A stretch of 64,000 nt of DNA from CAYFPX01 sp964519895 (GTDB taxonomy: Bacteria; Myxococcota_A; UBA796; CAJQPC01), in the NCBI GenBank assembly GCA_964519895.1, contig CAZFLE010000005.1, forward strand, positions 62,001 through 126,000, written 5' to 3'. Both the position numbers and the translations under genes were made by a program. Shown piece after piece: positions 44,227 through 54,948 of the stretch (positions are counted from its first letter, which is position 1; each line of letters begins with the position of its first letter). The notes under the pieces were generated by a model. That model worked only from the letters and a program-made list of their open reading frames with translations. It had not been told where the DNA came from and did no database searches.

Positions 44227-45861
44227 GTGTCCCGCACCGACAAGATCCTGGCCGTGCTCGCGGTGCTCTGTGCTGGCCTCATCATGGTCGCGCTGCCGCA
44301 GCTGTGGCCGCTTCCGGACATGGATCTGGACGTCGACCGCGACACGCTCATCGCCGACGGCCGGGCCTTCTTGACCGAGCGCGGCTTCGACGTGGCCCAG
44401 GCCCAGGCCGTCGCCAAGTTGCGCGTGGACCCGATCGACCTGGACTACGTCGAGGAGAATTTCTCGCGGGAAGAGGTCCAGGGGCTGATCCGCGAGGGCG
44501 CCAAGCTGTACTGGTACGAGGTCCTGTTCAAGCAGCAGGGCACCAAGGTGAGCTGGCGGGTCGACGTACAGCCCAACATCGGCGTGGTCGCGTGGCGCAA
44601 GGCGGTCCAGGACGACCAGCGGGGCGCAAAGCTCACCCTGGACGAGGCCCGTGAGGTGGCCAAGGCGGCCGTGCGTGAGGGCATGAACGTCGATCCCGAC
44701 GACTTCCGCGAGGTCTCGGCGTCCAGCACCAACCGGGGCTCCCGCAAGGACCACGTCATCACCTGGCGACGGCGGGTCTCCAAGTCCCCCAGGCTCGACG
44801 AGCGGCTCAGCGTCAGCGTGCGCGGCGACGAGGTGAGCTTCGCCGGCCGAGAATTCGAGATCCCCGCCCAGGCCCGCCGGGACATGAAGGCCGCACAGGC
44901 CCCCCGCAAGCTGTTGGAGGCCGTGGGCTTCACCATGCTGGCGCTCGGGGCTGTCACGGCGTTCCTGGTGTTCCTGGGTCGCCTCCAGGAGGGCAAGGTC
45001 AAGCTGACCGGCGCCCTGCGCTGGACGGCGGTGGTTGCGGTCTGCCTGTTCGCGACCAGCGTGCTGCGCCAGGCGTGGCTGTTCAGCATGTGGGAGACCC
45101 TGTGGCCCCGCTGGGTCTCGGACACCGTCGAGCTGCTCCAGTACCACGTGCACATGGCCTGGGTCTTCATCGTGATCCTGGCGGTGATCGCGGCGGGCGA
45201 CGCCGTGGATCGCGAAGCCGGTCACAACCGCGGGGAGTCCCTGTGGCTCCTGTCGGCGGGCCGGCTGAACCACCCCAAGGTCGCGGCCGCGTCGGCCCGT
45301 GGATTCGCGGTGGGCCTGATCTGCGGACTGGTCCTGGCGGTGGTGATCGGGCTCGAGGTCTGGGCCACCGACGGTCGCATCGATCTGCAGCCGCGCTTCT
45401 ACTTCATGACCGTGCTCAACGCGGCGTCGCCGGCGCTGATGAGCTTGCTGATCTTCCTGCCCATCGCCATGGGCGAGGAGATCGGCTACCGGCTGTTCCT
45501 GGGCACCTACCTGGAGTCCCGGACCGGCCGTCGCTGGCTGGCGATCCTGGTCCCGGCGTTGATCTACGGCATCGTGCACACCAACTTCAGCTTCCTGCCG
45601 CCAGAGCACCCCTGGTGGGGCCGCGCCGTCGCCATGACCGCCATCGGCGTGGTCTGGGGCTGGGCCTTCTTCCGCTTCGACGCCTTGACCGTGGTGCTGT
45701 CCCACTGGACCGCCGACCTGTTCATCTACAACTGGCCCCGGCTGGCGTCCGACAACCCGGTCACCGTGGCCGTGACGGTGGCGACGCTGCTCGTCCCCTT
45801 GCTGCCCGTGGCCGCCTGGGCGGTCTCGCGGCGCGTGGCCCGGCCCGTGGCCACCGGATAG
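44227..45861 (+). CDS. CPBP-family intramembrane protease with large N-terminal domain
   Basis: 544 residues from GTG 44227. One N-terminal transmembrane segment is followed by a soluble, probably periplasmic part to about residue 235 with two repeats resembling PepSY-like beta-alpha units. A membrane domain with seven or more helices then carries the CPBP motif: EEIGYR (E417, E418), the histidine in IVHTNFSF near 451, and a later His in LSHWTADLFIY. CPBP proteins cleave or protect prenylated and secreted peptides (CAAX-like). The N-terminal extension is not typical of the short prokaryotic members. The RmlC-like gene starts nine bases later. Confidence 0.85.
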   Translation: MSRTDKILAVLAVLCAGLIMVALPQLWPLPDMDLDVDRDTLIADGRAFLTERGFDVAQAQAVAKLRVDPIDLDYVEENFSREEVQGLIREGAKLYWYEVLFKQQGTKVSWRVDVQPNIGVVAWRKAVQDDQRGAKLTLDEAREVAKAAVREGMNVDPDDFREVSASSTNRGSRKDHVITWRRRVSKSPRLDERLSVSVRGDEVSFAGREFEIPAQARRDMKAAQAPRKLLEAVGFTMLALGAVTAFLVFLGRLQEGKVKLTGALRWTAVVAVCLFATSVLRQAWLFSMWETLWPRWVSDTVELLQYHVHMAWVFIVILAVIAAGDAVDREAGHNRGESLWLLSAGRLNHPKVAAASARGFAVGLICGLVLAVVIGLEVWATDGRIDLQPRFYFMTVLNAASPALMSLLIFLPIAMGEEIGYRLFLGTYLESRTGRRWLAILVPALIYGIVHTNFSFLPPEHPWWGRAVAMTAIGVVWGWAFFRFDALTVVLSHWTADLFIYNWPRLASDNPVTVAVTVATLLVPLLPVAAWAVSRRVARPVATG

Positions 45862-45870
45862 CGAACCGCC

Positions 45871-46344
45871 ATGGATCCGACCATCGACGGCGTGCTGGTC
45901 AAGCCCCTGCTCTGGCACAACGACCAGCGGGGCTCCCTGGCAGAGCTGGTCCGGGCGGACGATCCCGACCTGATCGGCGACTACGCAGGCTTCGGCCAGG
46001 TCTACGTGACCACCCTGTACCCCGGCGTGGTCAAGGGCTGGCACCAGCATGCGGTCCAGTGGGACCGGATGATCTGCCTGCGAGGCCGGGTGCTGCTGGG
46101 CCTGGTCGACGCGCGACCGGACTCGCCCACCCACGGCGTGGAGATGCGGGTGGTGCTGGGGGATCGCAATTTCTGCGTCGTGCGGGTTCCCGCCGGCGTC
46201 TGGCACGGCCTGAAGAACATCGGCACCGACGAGGCCATGGTCTGCAACGTGGTCTCCGAGCCCTACGACCAGGCCGATCCCGACGAGATCCGCATCGCTC
46301 CTCACGGGGTGCTCGACTTCGACTGGAGCCGGATCGACTCGTGA
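45871..46344 (+). CDS. RmlC-like cupin, dTDP-sugar epimerase/isomerase
   Basis: 157 residues from ATG 45871. Cupin fold with histidines in VKGWHQHAVQWDRM and VPAGVWHGLKN, aligned with the RmlC/FdtA core (VTTLYPGVVKGWH). It belongs to the dTDP-4-dehydrorhamnose 3,5-epimerase-related group, but RGxH is replaced by KGWH, so the isomerisation may differ. It overlaps the RmlB-like dehydratase gene by GTGA; together they convert dTDP-glucose-type sugars for a surface glycan. RmlA and RmlD are not in this window. Confidence 0.8.
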   Translation: MDPTIDGVLVKPLLWHNDQRGSLAELVRADDPDLIGDYAGFGQVYVTTLYPGVVKGWHQHAVQWDRMICLRGRVLLGLVDARPDSPTHGVEMRVVLGDRNFCVVRVPAGVWHGLKNIGTDEAMVCNVVSEPYDQADPDEIRIAPHGVLDFDWSRIDS

Positions 46345-47276
46345 GAGTGCTCCTGACCGGCGGGGCGGGCTTCATCGGCTCCGAGGTGGCGCGACAGCTG
46401 GTCGCCGCCGACCACCAGGTGGTGGTGCTCGACAAGCTGACCTATGCCGGGGAGCGGACCCACCTGGACGGGCTCGACGTAGAGCTGGTCGTGGGCGACG
46501 TGTGCGACCAGGACCTGGTCCGGGAGCTGGTCCAGGGGGCCGGTGCCGTGATCCACGCGGCGGCCGAGTCCCACGTCACCCGCTCGCTGGACGACGCCCG
46601 GGTGTTCATCCAGACCAACGTCGAAGGCACCCGGATCGTGCTCGAGGCCGCCGCGGCCGCCCAGGTGCCCCACACCATCCACGTCTCCACGGACGAAGTC
46701 TTCGGCACCTGCCCAGACGGGCACCCCCCCTTCGAGCCCCACGACCGCCTGGCGCCCGGCAACCCTTACGCCGCCACCAAGGCCGCGGCCGAGGCCTTCG
46801 TGCACGCGACGCGCCACACCTTTGGCTACAGCGCGACCATCGTGCGGAGCACGAACAACTACGGCCCTCGCCAGCACCGCGAAAAGGCCATCCCCTACTG
46901 GATCGGCGCCGCCCTGGGCGATGGGCCGCTGGAGATCCACGGCGACGGCTCTCCGGTGCGGGACTGGGTCCACGTGTCGGACTTCGCCGCCGGGCTGCTG
47001 GCCGTGCTGGCCCGCGGTACCCCCGGCAGCATCTACCACTTCTCGGGCGGAAACCCGCGCCAGAACCGCCAGGTCGCCGAGCGCATCCTGGACCTGTGCG
47101 ACCGTCCGCGGGCGGCGCTGCAGCCGGGCCCCGACCGCCCGGGCCAGGACATGCGCTACGCCCTGGACGACAGCGCCACGCGGAGTGAGCTGTCCTGGCA
47201 GCCCCGGACTGGCTTCGACGACGGTCTCGCCGCCACGATCGCCTGGTACCGCGAGGGACGAGAGCCGAGCGGGTAG
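46341..47276 (+). CDS. rmlB: dTDP-glucose 4,6-dehydratase-like SDR enzyme
   Basis: 311 residues from GTG 46341, overlapping the cupin stop. The NAD-binding motif is LLTGGAGFIGSEVARQL; the dehydratase-specific STDEVFG carries the catalytic Thr/Asp/Glu, and YAATK (Tyr-x-x-x-Lys) completes the SDR site. NNYGPRQHREKAIPYWI and HGDGSPVRDWVHVSD are characteristic of RmlB. It makes the 4-keto-6-deoxy intermediate in the cytoplasm. It shares a unit with the cupin and the following glycosyltransferase. The exact nucleotide-sugar is inferred. Confidence 0.88.
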   Translation: MRVLLTGGAGFIGSEVARQLVAADHQVVVLDKLTYAGERTHLDGLDVELVVGDVCDQDLVRELVQGAGAVIHAAAESHVTRSLDDARVFIQTNVEGTRIVLEAAAAAQVPHTIHVSTDEVFGTCPDGHPPFEPHDRLAPGNPYAATKAAAEAFVHATRHTFGYSATIVRSTNNYGPRQHREKAIPYWIGAALGDGPLEIHGDGSPVRDWVHVSDFAAGLLAVLARGTPGSIYHFSGGNPRQNRQVAERILDLCDRPRAALQPGPDRPGQDMRYALDDSATRSELSWQPRTGFDDGLAATIAWYREGREPSG

Positions 47277-47287
47277 GCTGGGTCCGG

Positions 47288-48238
47288 ATGGAGCTCTCCA
47301 GCCTGGACCCGTCGGCCCGTCAGCAGCTCGAGGCCGCACTGCGGTCCGGAGAGCGCGTCCGACTAACCCTGGCAGATCTGCCCCAGGACCGACACGCGGA
47401 CGAGCTGCTGCCCCTGGTGGACGAGCTGGTCTGCTCGGACCGATCGCTGGACCATGCCCTTCGGCCCCACCTTCCTCCCCCAGCACGGCCTGGCCGCGGT
47501 CACCGGGTCACCGCCATCATCCCCACCAACCGGGGCACACCTCTGGGCCTGACGGCGCTGCGGGCCCAGGACTGCGAAGTCGAGGTCCTGGTGCTGACCA
47601 ACGGGGGGGCCACGGCCGACGGCGACCGGGTCCTGGAGGTGCCATGGGCAGGGCACGGGCCCACCCGCCAGGAAGGGGTCACCCAGGCGACCGGCGACTA
47701 CGTGCTGTTCACGGTGGACGATGCGCTGCCGCGAGGGCTCGGGGTGGTCTCGACCCTGGTCGAGGCCCTCGAAGCCGGCGGCTTCGATGCCGTCTTCGGC
47801 CGACAGCTCCCGTGGCCCGGCGCGGACCCGGTGACCCGCGACCGCCTGCGGACCTGGACGCCCCCTGGCCACGAGCCACGCCGAGTGGACCGCCACGACC
47901 ACGTGTTCGCCCTGGCCCGGCGGGACTTGCTGCTGCGGGATCCGCTCCCGGAGGTGCCGATCGCCGAAGACCTGCACTGGGGGCGCACCCACCGCATCGG
48001 CTACGTGCCCGGCGCACCCGTCGTGCACAGCCATCGCCGCAGCCCGGGATCGCTCTACCGCCGCACCCGCGACATGCACCGCCAGCACAAGGCCCTGGGA
48101 GAGCCCGCCCGGGTGCCCAGTCTGGCGGCCTTGGTCCGGGCCCTGCCCGGCGTCGTGCCACCGGTGCTCCAGGCCGGTCCCCAGGAGCTGCCGAACCAGC
48201 TCGCTGAGCTCCTGGGTCAGTGGCGGGGAGGCCGCTGA
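47288..48238 (+). CDS. GT2-like glycosyltransferase
   Basis: 316 residues from ATG 47288. After a 70-residue N-terminal extension, a GT-A core follows: VTAIIPTNRGTPLGLTALRAQ, VLVLTNGG, YVLFTVDDALP (DxD-type) and later AEDLHWGRTH for substrate binding. No signal peptide. Short GT2-like proteins of this form add sugars to a lipid- or protein-linked glycan. It follows the RmlB-like gene after 11 bases, so the dTDP-deoxysugar may be its donor; this is inference. Confidence 0.7.
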   Translation: MELSSLDPSARQQLEAALRSGERVRLTLADLPQDRHADELLPLVDELVCSDRSLDHALRPHLPPPARPGRGHRVTAIIPTNRGTPLGLTALRAQDCEVEVLVLTNGGATADGDRVLEVPWAGHGPTRQEGVTQATGDYVLFTVDDALPRGLGVVSTLVEALEAGGFDAVFGRQLPWPGADPVTRDRLRTWTPPGHEPRRVDRHDHVFALARRDLLLRDPLPEVPIAEDLHWGRTHRIGYVPGAPVVHSHRRSPGSLYRRTRDMHRQHKALGEPARVPSLAALVRALPGVVPPVLQAGPQELPNQLAELLGQWRGGR

Positions 48239-48257
48239 GCGGTCCGCGGGCGAGCGG

Positions 48258-49145
48258 TCAGGCGGCCAAGGCGCCTGCGACTTCGTCCAGGGAGTAGCGC
48301 GTGTCCCGGGTCGTGCTCTGGAGCTTGAGCCCCACCCGGGTGCCCTCCAAGCTCGACGTCACGTGCCGCACGTCCATGGCCACCTTGACCAGCTCGTCCC
48401 CCTCGAAGACCAGGGAGCCCGTGAGCCGATCGCCCTGGGCAGGCACGGCGTCCCTGCCCACGATCAGCAGGGAGACCCCGGTCGCGGACACGTCGAGCAC
48501 CATGAAGGTGTGCTCCCGCCCCTCGGGCAGAAAGGTCAGCCCCAGCTGTTGTCGGCCTTCGACCAGGCTCCGGCGCTCGGCGCCTCGACAGTCGAACTGC
48601 TCCAGCGAAGTCGGGATGGAGAGGGTCGCAGTGCCCCCGCCCACCTGCTCCACGGTGGTCAAGAAGCGGACCTGGGATCCGTGGCCGCGAAAGAAGACCT
48701 GGACCGTGCCGACCAGCGGCGCCCCGTGGGTCACTCGGAACATCAACACCTGACCGTCGAAGCGCATCAGGCCGTCGCTCACCTCGTCGCCTCGCCTGGC
48801 GCTGGCCGTCACCGGCACGTCCAGCAGCTTGGCCAGGTGGCCGGCCACGTCGAGTCGGTTCCGGCGCCGCCCGCTCATGTCGGCCTCGTGAGTGACCCAC
48901 CGCAGCATGTTGGCCCGGCTGGCCAGCGCCTCGAGGGGAGACCCACGGACCAAGGCGACCCGGGCCGCGGGAGCTGGTCTGGGTGGCCCAGCTGCCACGG
49001 CCTGCCGGGTGCCGGCCTCCTTGGCGAGCTGGGTGAGGCTGGACGCCGGGACCGTGTGGCTGGCGCGGCGCTTGTGGCGCAGCCAGAGGATGGCGCCCAC
49101 CAGACCCGCCGACGCCACGAGTCTCAGGATCACAGACACGGTCAT
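48258..49145 (-). CDS. PilZ-domain c-di-GMP receptor, membrane-anchored
   Basis: 295 residues from ATG 49145. One N-terminal transmembrane segment (VILRLVASAGLVGAILWL) and a long flexible region precede a C-terminal PilZ domain whose RxxxR (RGAER) and DxSxxG (DVSATG) motifs are both intact, so c-di-GMP binding is expected. A further beta-domain lies before it (VFFRGHGSQVRFLTTVEQV), resembling the YcgR N-domain layout. It may transmit c-di-GMP levels to surface or glycan functions. It converges with the glycosyltransferase gene. Confidence 0.8.
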   Translation of the reverse strand: MTVSVILRLVASAGLVGAILWLRHKRRASHTVPASSLTQLAKEAGTRQAVAAGPPRPAPAARVALVRGSPLEALASRANMLRWVTHEADMSGRRRNRLDVAGHLAKLLDVPVTASARRGDEVSDGLMRFDGQVLMFRVTHGAPLVGTVQVFFRGHGSQVRFLTTVEQVGGGTATLSIPTSLEQFDCRGAERRSLVEGRQQLGLTFLPEGREHTFMVLDVSATGVSLLIVGRDAVPAQGDRLTGSLVFEGDELVKVAMDVRHVTSSLEGTRVGLKLQSTTRDTRYSLDEVAGALAA

Positions 49146-49246
49146 GGCGCCGCTCCTCGGGTCACTCCCTCTCCTTCGGACCACCGGGACCCGGACTCAA
49201 GACCCCGCCGACCGTTAGGGAGCCCGTCTCGGAGTCCCTCCCGCGA

Positions 49247-50296
49247 ATGCCCCAGTCCCGCAGCACCCCTGCCCTGCCCGTGCTCTGGTGCCTGGGGTCC
49301 GCCGCGCTCTTCGGGGCGTCGACCCCCGCCTCCAAGGCGCTGCTGGACGGGGCCGTCGGTCCGCTGACCCTGGCTGGCCTGCTCTACCTGGGCGCTGCGC
49401 TCGCCACCCTGCCCAGTGCACTGGCTGGCGGGAGCGGCGCTCGCCAGCGGGATCCGGCCAACCTTCGGCGGCTGGGGGGAGCGATCCTGTTCGGCGGGGT
49501 GCTGGGGCCCGCGGCGCTGCTGTGGGGCCTCCAGTCCGCACCCTCGGCCAGCGTGTCCCTGTGGCTCAACCTGGAGACCACGGCGACCGCGCTGCTGGCG
49601 TGGGCCTTCTTCCGCGAGCACATGGATGCCCGCACCTGGGCCGCCAACGGCCTGGTGCTTGTCGCGGGCGTGCTCCTGGCTGCGCCGAACGGCTTCGCGG
49701 TGGCTCCAGCCGCGCTCCTGGTGGGTCTCGCCTGCGTGTGCTGGGGCCTGGACAACAACCTCACGGCGGTGATCGACGGGTTCACACCCGCCCAGACGAC
49801 CTGCGCCAAGGGCCTGGTCGCCGGAGCCTTCAACCTGGCGGTCGGCCTGAGCTTCGAGGGCCACTGGCCCAGCGGCGGGGCCATCGCCGGGGCGCTCGGG
49901 GTGGGTGCGCTGGCCTATGGCGCATCGATCGTGCTGTACATCAAGGGGGCCCAGCAGCTCGGCGCCACCCGCTCACAGATGCTGTTCGCCACGGCGCCCT
50001 TTGTGGGCATGGCGCTGGCGTGGATGGCCCTGGGCGAGCCCGTGCTCACGGTCCAGCTCATCGCCGGCGCCACGATGGCCGTCGCGCTCGGGCTCCTGTT
50101 GAGCAGCTCCCATGGACACGCCCATGACCACGGGACCGTGACCCACACCCACCCCCACCGTCACGACGACGACCACCACAACCACACCCACCCGGGGCTA
50201 CCGCCCCAGGCCTGGCACACCCACGAGCACGCCCACGAGCCGCTGGAGCACACCCATCCGCACCAGCCCGATCTCCACCACCGCCACGAGCACTAG
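49247..50296 (+). CDS. EamA/DMT-family transporter with histidine-rich tail
   Basis: 349 residues from ATG 49247. Ten transmembrane helices in two EamA halves (LGSAALFGASTPASKALLDG opens the first; LVGLACVCWGLDNNLTAVIDG the second). After about residue 285 comes a tail with more than 20 histidines (HGHAHDHG, HTHPHRHDDDHHNHTH), alternating as in metal-chelating loops of zinc and nickel transporters. EamA proteins export metabolites; the tail suggests binding of Zn, Ni or Co. No metal regulator is adjacent. Whether it carries metal or senses it is open. Confidence 0.8.
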   Translation: MPQSRSTPALPVLWCLGSAALFGASTPASKALLDGAVGPLTLAGLLYLGAALATLPSALAGGSGARQRDPANLRRLGGAILFGGVLGPAALLWGLQSAPSASVSLWLNLETTATALLAWAFFREHMDARTWAANGLVLVAGVLLAAPNGFAVAPAALLVGLACVCWGLDNNLTAVIDGFTPAQTTCAKGLVAGAFNLAVGLSFEGHWPSGGAIAGALGVGALAYGASIVLYIKGAQQLGATRSQMLFATAPFVGMALAWMALGEPVLTVQLIAGATMAVALGLLLSSSHGHAHDHGTVTHTHPHRHDDDHHNHTHPGLPPQAWHTHEHAHEPLEHTHPHQPDLHHRHEH

Positions 50297-50335
50297 GCTT
50301 TCAGGGGGTGAGAACAGAAAGAACAGGAACAGGGG

Positions 50336-50371
50336 GGAACAGGGGTCAGGAACCTCTGGTTAAGCATTAGC
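50336..50371 (+). repeat. Dispersed 36-nt intergenic repeat, copy 2
   Basis: Reverse-complement match to 12331-12366, 34 of 36 bases. Here it lies between two convergent genes, preceded by GAACAG-like tandem units (50311-50340). Copies in separate, non-homologous contexts and opposite orientations point to a dispersed mobile-type repeat. Confidence 0.6.
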
Positions 50372-50410
50372 CTTCCCGGCTTGAGCGCCTGTTTTTTAGC
50401 TGTTCTGGAT

Positions 50411-50442
50411 CCAGGGCATGACTCTGAATTGGGCTGCCCTGG
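50411..50442. terminator. Perfect hairpin between convergent genes
   Basis: CCAGGGCA (50411-50418) pairs perfectly with TGCCCTGG (50435-50442) over a 16-base loop, between the EamA stop and the end of the convergent heme-oxygenase-like gene. Lacking a T-run, it could serve as a two-way termination aid. Confidence 0.35.
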
Positions 50443-50450
50443 GTAAGTCT

Positions 50451-51170
50451 TCAGCGCTTGAGCCCGCAGGCCTCTGCGACGGCGTCCCGGTAGGCGAGCC
50501 AGGCGACCAGGCAGGCCTCGACCGCGGCCACGACGCTCTGGCGCTTGGGGTCCGGCGCGTGGTCGAGCACCGATCGCCAGGCGGCGCTGCGGTGGTCGCC
50601 TTCCACCGCGCGGTGGGCCTTGGTGAGGGCCAGGTGCTCCAGGGGCAGCCCGTAGTGCTTCACCAGCGGGTGCTCGGTCAGAGGGGGCTCTGGGCGGGGT
50701 GGCGCCACAGGGTCCAGCACGCTGCGGTCGTGGGCGGTGCCCTCGATGAAGAGGGTTGCGACCGCCGCGGCGCTGGCCCATCCGTCGTCGATGGTGTGGC
50801 GGTCGAGCACGTCCCGGTAGGCCCTCGCTGCGGGAAGCAGCGTCACGCTTTCGAAGCGCCCCAGGTCCATGCCCAGGCCCCGCGGATACTCCAGGAAGAG
50901 CTCCGGATGGGGACGGCCGGCGACCAGCCCGCCGGTCTCCTCCTCGTAGAGGTTCTCGGCCAGCTCCCTGCGGACCTCGGCGATGGGGCACTGGACATAG
51001 GCCCGCCCGACCAGGACTGGAAAGTCCCGCACGTAGGTCTCGTACTCCTGCTCGAAGTGCACGTGAAGCCGCTCCAGGGGAACCTCCCCCGATGTGAAGC
51101 TCGGCCAGGCCCAGTGGACCTTGCGCTCCAGCACGCCCAACAGGGCCTCGGTGAAGGCAGCGCGGTCCAA
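50451..51170 (-). CDS. Heme-oxygenase-like diiron candidate (iron-containing redox enzyme family)
   Basis: 239 residues from TTG 51170, four bases after the histidine kinase stop. The helical fold and putative ligands fit the HDO group: EQEYETY, ENLYEEETGG, a histidine in RPHPELFLEY, FIEGTAHDRS, and the late VEGDHRSAAWRSV. ENLYEEETG followed by His is shared with PqqC/TenA-like and CADD-type proteins. Members use a two-iron centre to cleave C-C or oxidise amines. It is cytoplasmic and probably expressed with the kinase. I cannot assign a substrate. Confidence 0.75.
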   Translation of the reverse strand: MDRAAFTEALLGVLERKVHWAWPSFTSGEVPLERLHVHFEQEYETYVRDFPVLVGRAYVQCPIAEVRRELAENLYEEETGGLVAGRPHPELFLEYPRGLGMDLGRFESVTLLPAARAYRDVLDRHTIDDGWASAAAVATLFIEGTAHDRSVLDPVAPPRPEPPLTEHPLVKHYGLPLEHLALTKAHRAVEGDHRSAAWRSVLDHAPDPKRQSVVAAVEACLVAWLAYRDAVAEACGLKR

Positions 51171-51174
51171 GGGG

Positions 51175-53151
<1,977 letters not shown>

Positions 53152-53178
53152 CTAAGGATGATCTTGCCGCGTCAAGAG

Positions 53179-53243
53179 AAACCGCGCAACCCCTGATCGA
53201 CACTCAGGTTTCAGGTTTCTACAATTGGGATCTTTCGATCGAA
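53179..53243 (-). promoter_or_regulatory. Palindromes upstream of the hybrid histidine kinase
   Basis: A GGTTTC-A-GGTTTC direct repeat (53207-53219) faces an inverted GAAACC (53179-53184), and a perfect TTCGATCGAA palindrome is at 53234-53243. The region is AT-richer than the genes. It may hold the kinase promoter and a regulator site. Confidence 0.35.
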
Positions 53244-53269
53244 CCGAATCCGGATGCGGGAAAAGCCCC

Positions 53270-53926
53270 TCAGCCCAGGATCGTGCGCACGCAGCCGAGC
53301 CCGTAGACCACGGAGCGGCCCAGGCTGATCGACTGCACCGTGGGGTCGTAGGTGACCCGACAGGGGCGCTCGACCACCCGCAGGCCGGCCCGGACCGCGC
53401 CCACCAGGAGCTGCTGATCGAAGAGGTAGTCGGGGGAGAAGTCGTCCAAGGGCAGGGCGCGCAGGGCGTCGGCGCGAAAGGCCCGGGCCCCGGTGTGGAG
53501 GTCTGTGAAGCCCGTGCCCAGGGTGCGGTTGAACAGCGTGGTGAGGCCGCGGTTGCCCCAGCGACGCCAGCTGGGAATGGTCCGGCCGCGGTCTTGGAGG
53601 AAGCGAGAGCCCAGGGCCACGTCGGCGTCGTCGAGTGCCTCCAGGAGTGCCAGCACGTCGTCGACCCGGTACTGGTCGTCCCCGTGCACCAGCGCGACCC
53701 GCTCGGCGCCTGCCGCCAGAGCGGCCTGGTAGCCGGACCGCTGGGCGGCCCCGTAGCCGCGATTCTCCGGGTGCACGACCAGCTCGACGTGCGGCGGGAC
53801 CAGGTCAGCGGTGCCGTCGGTGCTGCCGTCGTCGACCACCACGACCTTGAGCCCGTCCGGCAGCTGCGCCAGCACCCCGGCCAGGGTGTCCGCCACGTCG
53901 AGCCCCACCACGACCGCGGCGTTCAT
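53270..53926 (-). CDS. GT2 glycosyltransferase (polyprenol-phosphate sugar transferase-like)
   Basis: 218 residues from ATG 53926, overlapping the upstream GT stop by ATGA. GT-A motifs: VVVVDDGSTDGT, ERVALVHGDDQYRVDD (DxD-type) and TGARAFRADAL; short length without membrane helices resembles dolichyl-phosphate mannose synthase-like enzymes, which charge a lipid carrier in the cytoplasm. It works with the upstream transferase, probably in a surface glycan pathway. Confidence 0.8.
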   Translation of the reverse strand: MNAAVVVGLDVADTLAGVLAQLPDGLKVVVVDDGSTDGTADLVPPHVELVVHPENRGYGAAQRSGYQAALAAGAERVALVHGDDQYRVDDVLALLEALDDADVALGSRFLQDRGRTIPSWRRWGNRGLTTLFNRTLGTGFTDLHTGARAFRADALRALPLDDFSPDYLFDQQLLVGAVRAGLRVVERPCRVTYDPTVQSISLGRSVVYGLGCVRTILG

Positions 53927-54924
53927 GGGCGCAACAGGTCCCGCAGCCTGACCCGGTGCTGAAGCAGGTGGCGCCACATCTCGCGCTCGTCGACCGCCCA
54001 CGCGCTTGCGTCCATGCTCCGCTTGGCCAGGGCGTCGGGCACGTGGGCCAGGCCCGAGACCATGCCCGCCAGGGCCGCGGGGCCCGCGCTGCGCTCGACC
54101 CGAGCGCCCCAGCCCCGCCCGCTCAGGGCCGCGGCGCCGAGCCCTGCGACCCGGAGCCCGGTCCACGCCGGCATGGTCAGCAGCGCCGTCCAGGGCAGGG
54201 AGCGCACCGCCGCACGGACCCGATTCCGCTCGACCAGGTAGCACTTGCGAGCGCCATAGCGGCCATAGGTCGCCCCCAGCAGGTGAGCGATGCGGGCGTC
54301 GGGCACGTAGCGCAAGGGAAAGCCCTGGCGACGGGCCCGCAGAGACAGGTCCACATCCTCGCCGTAGGACTCCAGGTCCTCGTCGAACGCGCCCACGAGG
54401 TCATAGACCCGCCGGTGCAGGCCCAGCGCGGCCCCGCTGCACGCGCCGACCTGGCGCGGCGCGTCGTAGTCGGGCCCGTCGTGGTCCTCGCGCCCGATGG
54501 CCCAGTTGAACCCGTCGGGGAACAGGCCGTGGCCGGTGTTGTCCAGCCGTCCCGAGCCATCGTCGAGCAGGATGCGAGGCTGGTAGAGCCCCGGCTCCCG
54601 GGCCGCCAGGCGGAGTGCGGGTACAAAGCCAGGCAGCGCCCGTGTGTCGTCGTTCAGCACGAGCAAGGCGTCGCCCCGTGCCTGGGCAAGACCGGCGTTT
54701 GCCGCCCGCGCATAGCCGGGGTTCTCCCCCAGCTCGAGCACCCGGGCCCGGCCCTGAGCCGGGCTCAGATCCGCCTGGCCAGACCGGGCCGAGACCACCA
54801 CCAGCAGCTCGTCGCGGGCATGGAGCTGGGGCGCCAGCGCGTCCAGACAGGCCCCGAGCAAGTCGCCACCGCGATGGGTGACGATCACCGCAGAGACGGG
54901 CGGAGCAGGAGGGTTCGCGGTCAT
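53923..54924 (-). CDS. GT2 glycosyltransferase (rhamnosyltransferase-like)
   Basis: 333 residues from ATG 54924. WbbL/RfbN-type GT2: VSAVIVTHRGGDLLGACLDAL at the start, GENPGYARAANAGLAQARGDALLVLNDDT as donor/metal site, and FDEDLESYGEDVDLSLRARRQG at the acceptor side. The C-terminus has a helical extension. It probably transfers a deoxysugar such as rhamnose to a lipid-linked glycan; the RmlB-like and cupin genes elsewhere in the window could supply the donor, but this is inference. Overlaps the short GT gene downstream. Confidence 0.8.
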   Translation of the reverse strand: MTANPPAPPVSAVIVTHRGGDLLGACLDALAPQLHARDELLVVVSARSGQADLSPAQGRARVLELGENPGYARAANAGLAQARGDALLVLNDDTRALPGFVPALRLAAREPGLYQPRILLDDGSGRLDNTGHGLFPDGFNWAIGREDHDGPDYDAPRQVGACSGAALGLHRRVYDLVGAFDEDLESYGEDVDLSLRARRQGFPLRYVPDARIAHLLGATYGRYGARKCYLVERNRVRAAVRSLPWTALLTMPAWTGLRVAGLGAAALSGRGWGARVERSAGPAALAGMVSGLAHVPDALAKRSMDASAWAVDEREMWRHLLQHRVRLRDLLRP

Positions 54925-54948
54925 CGGCCACCCCCAGGGTAGCGCGAC

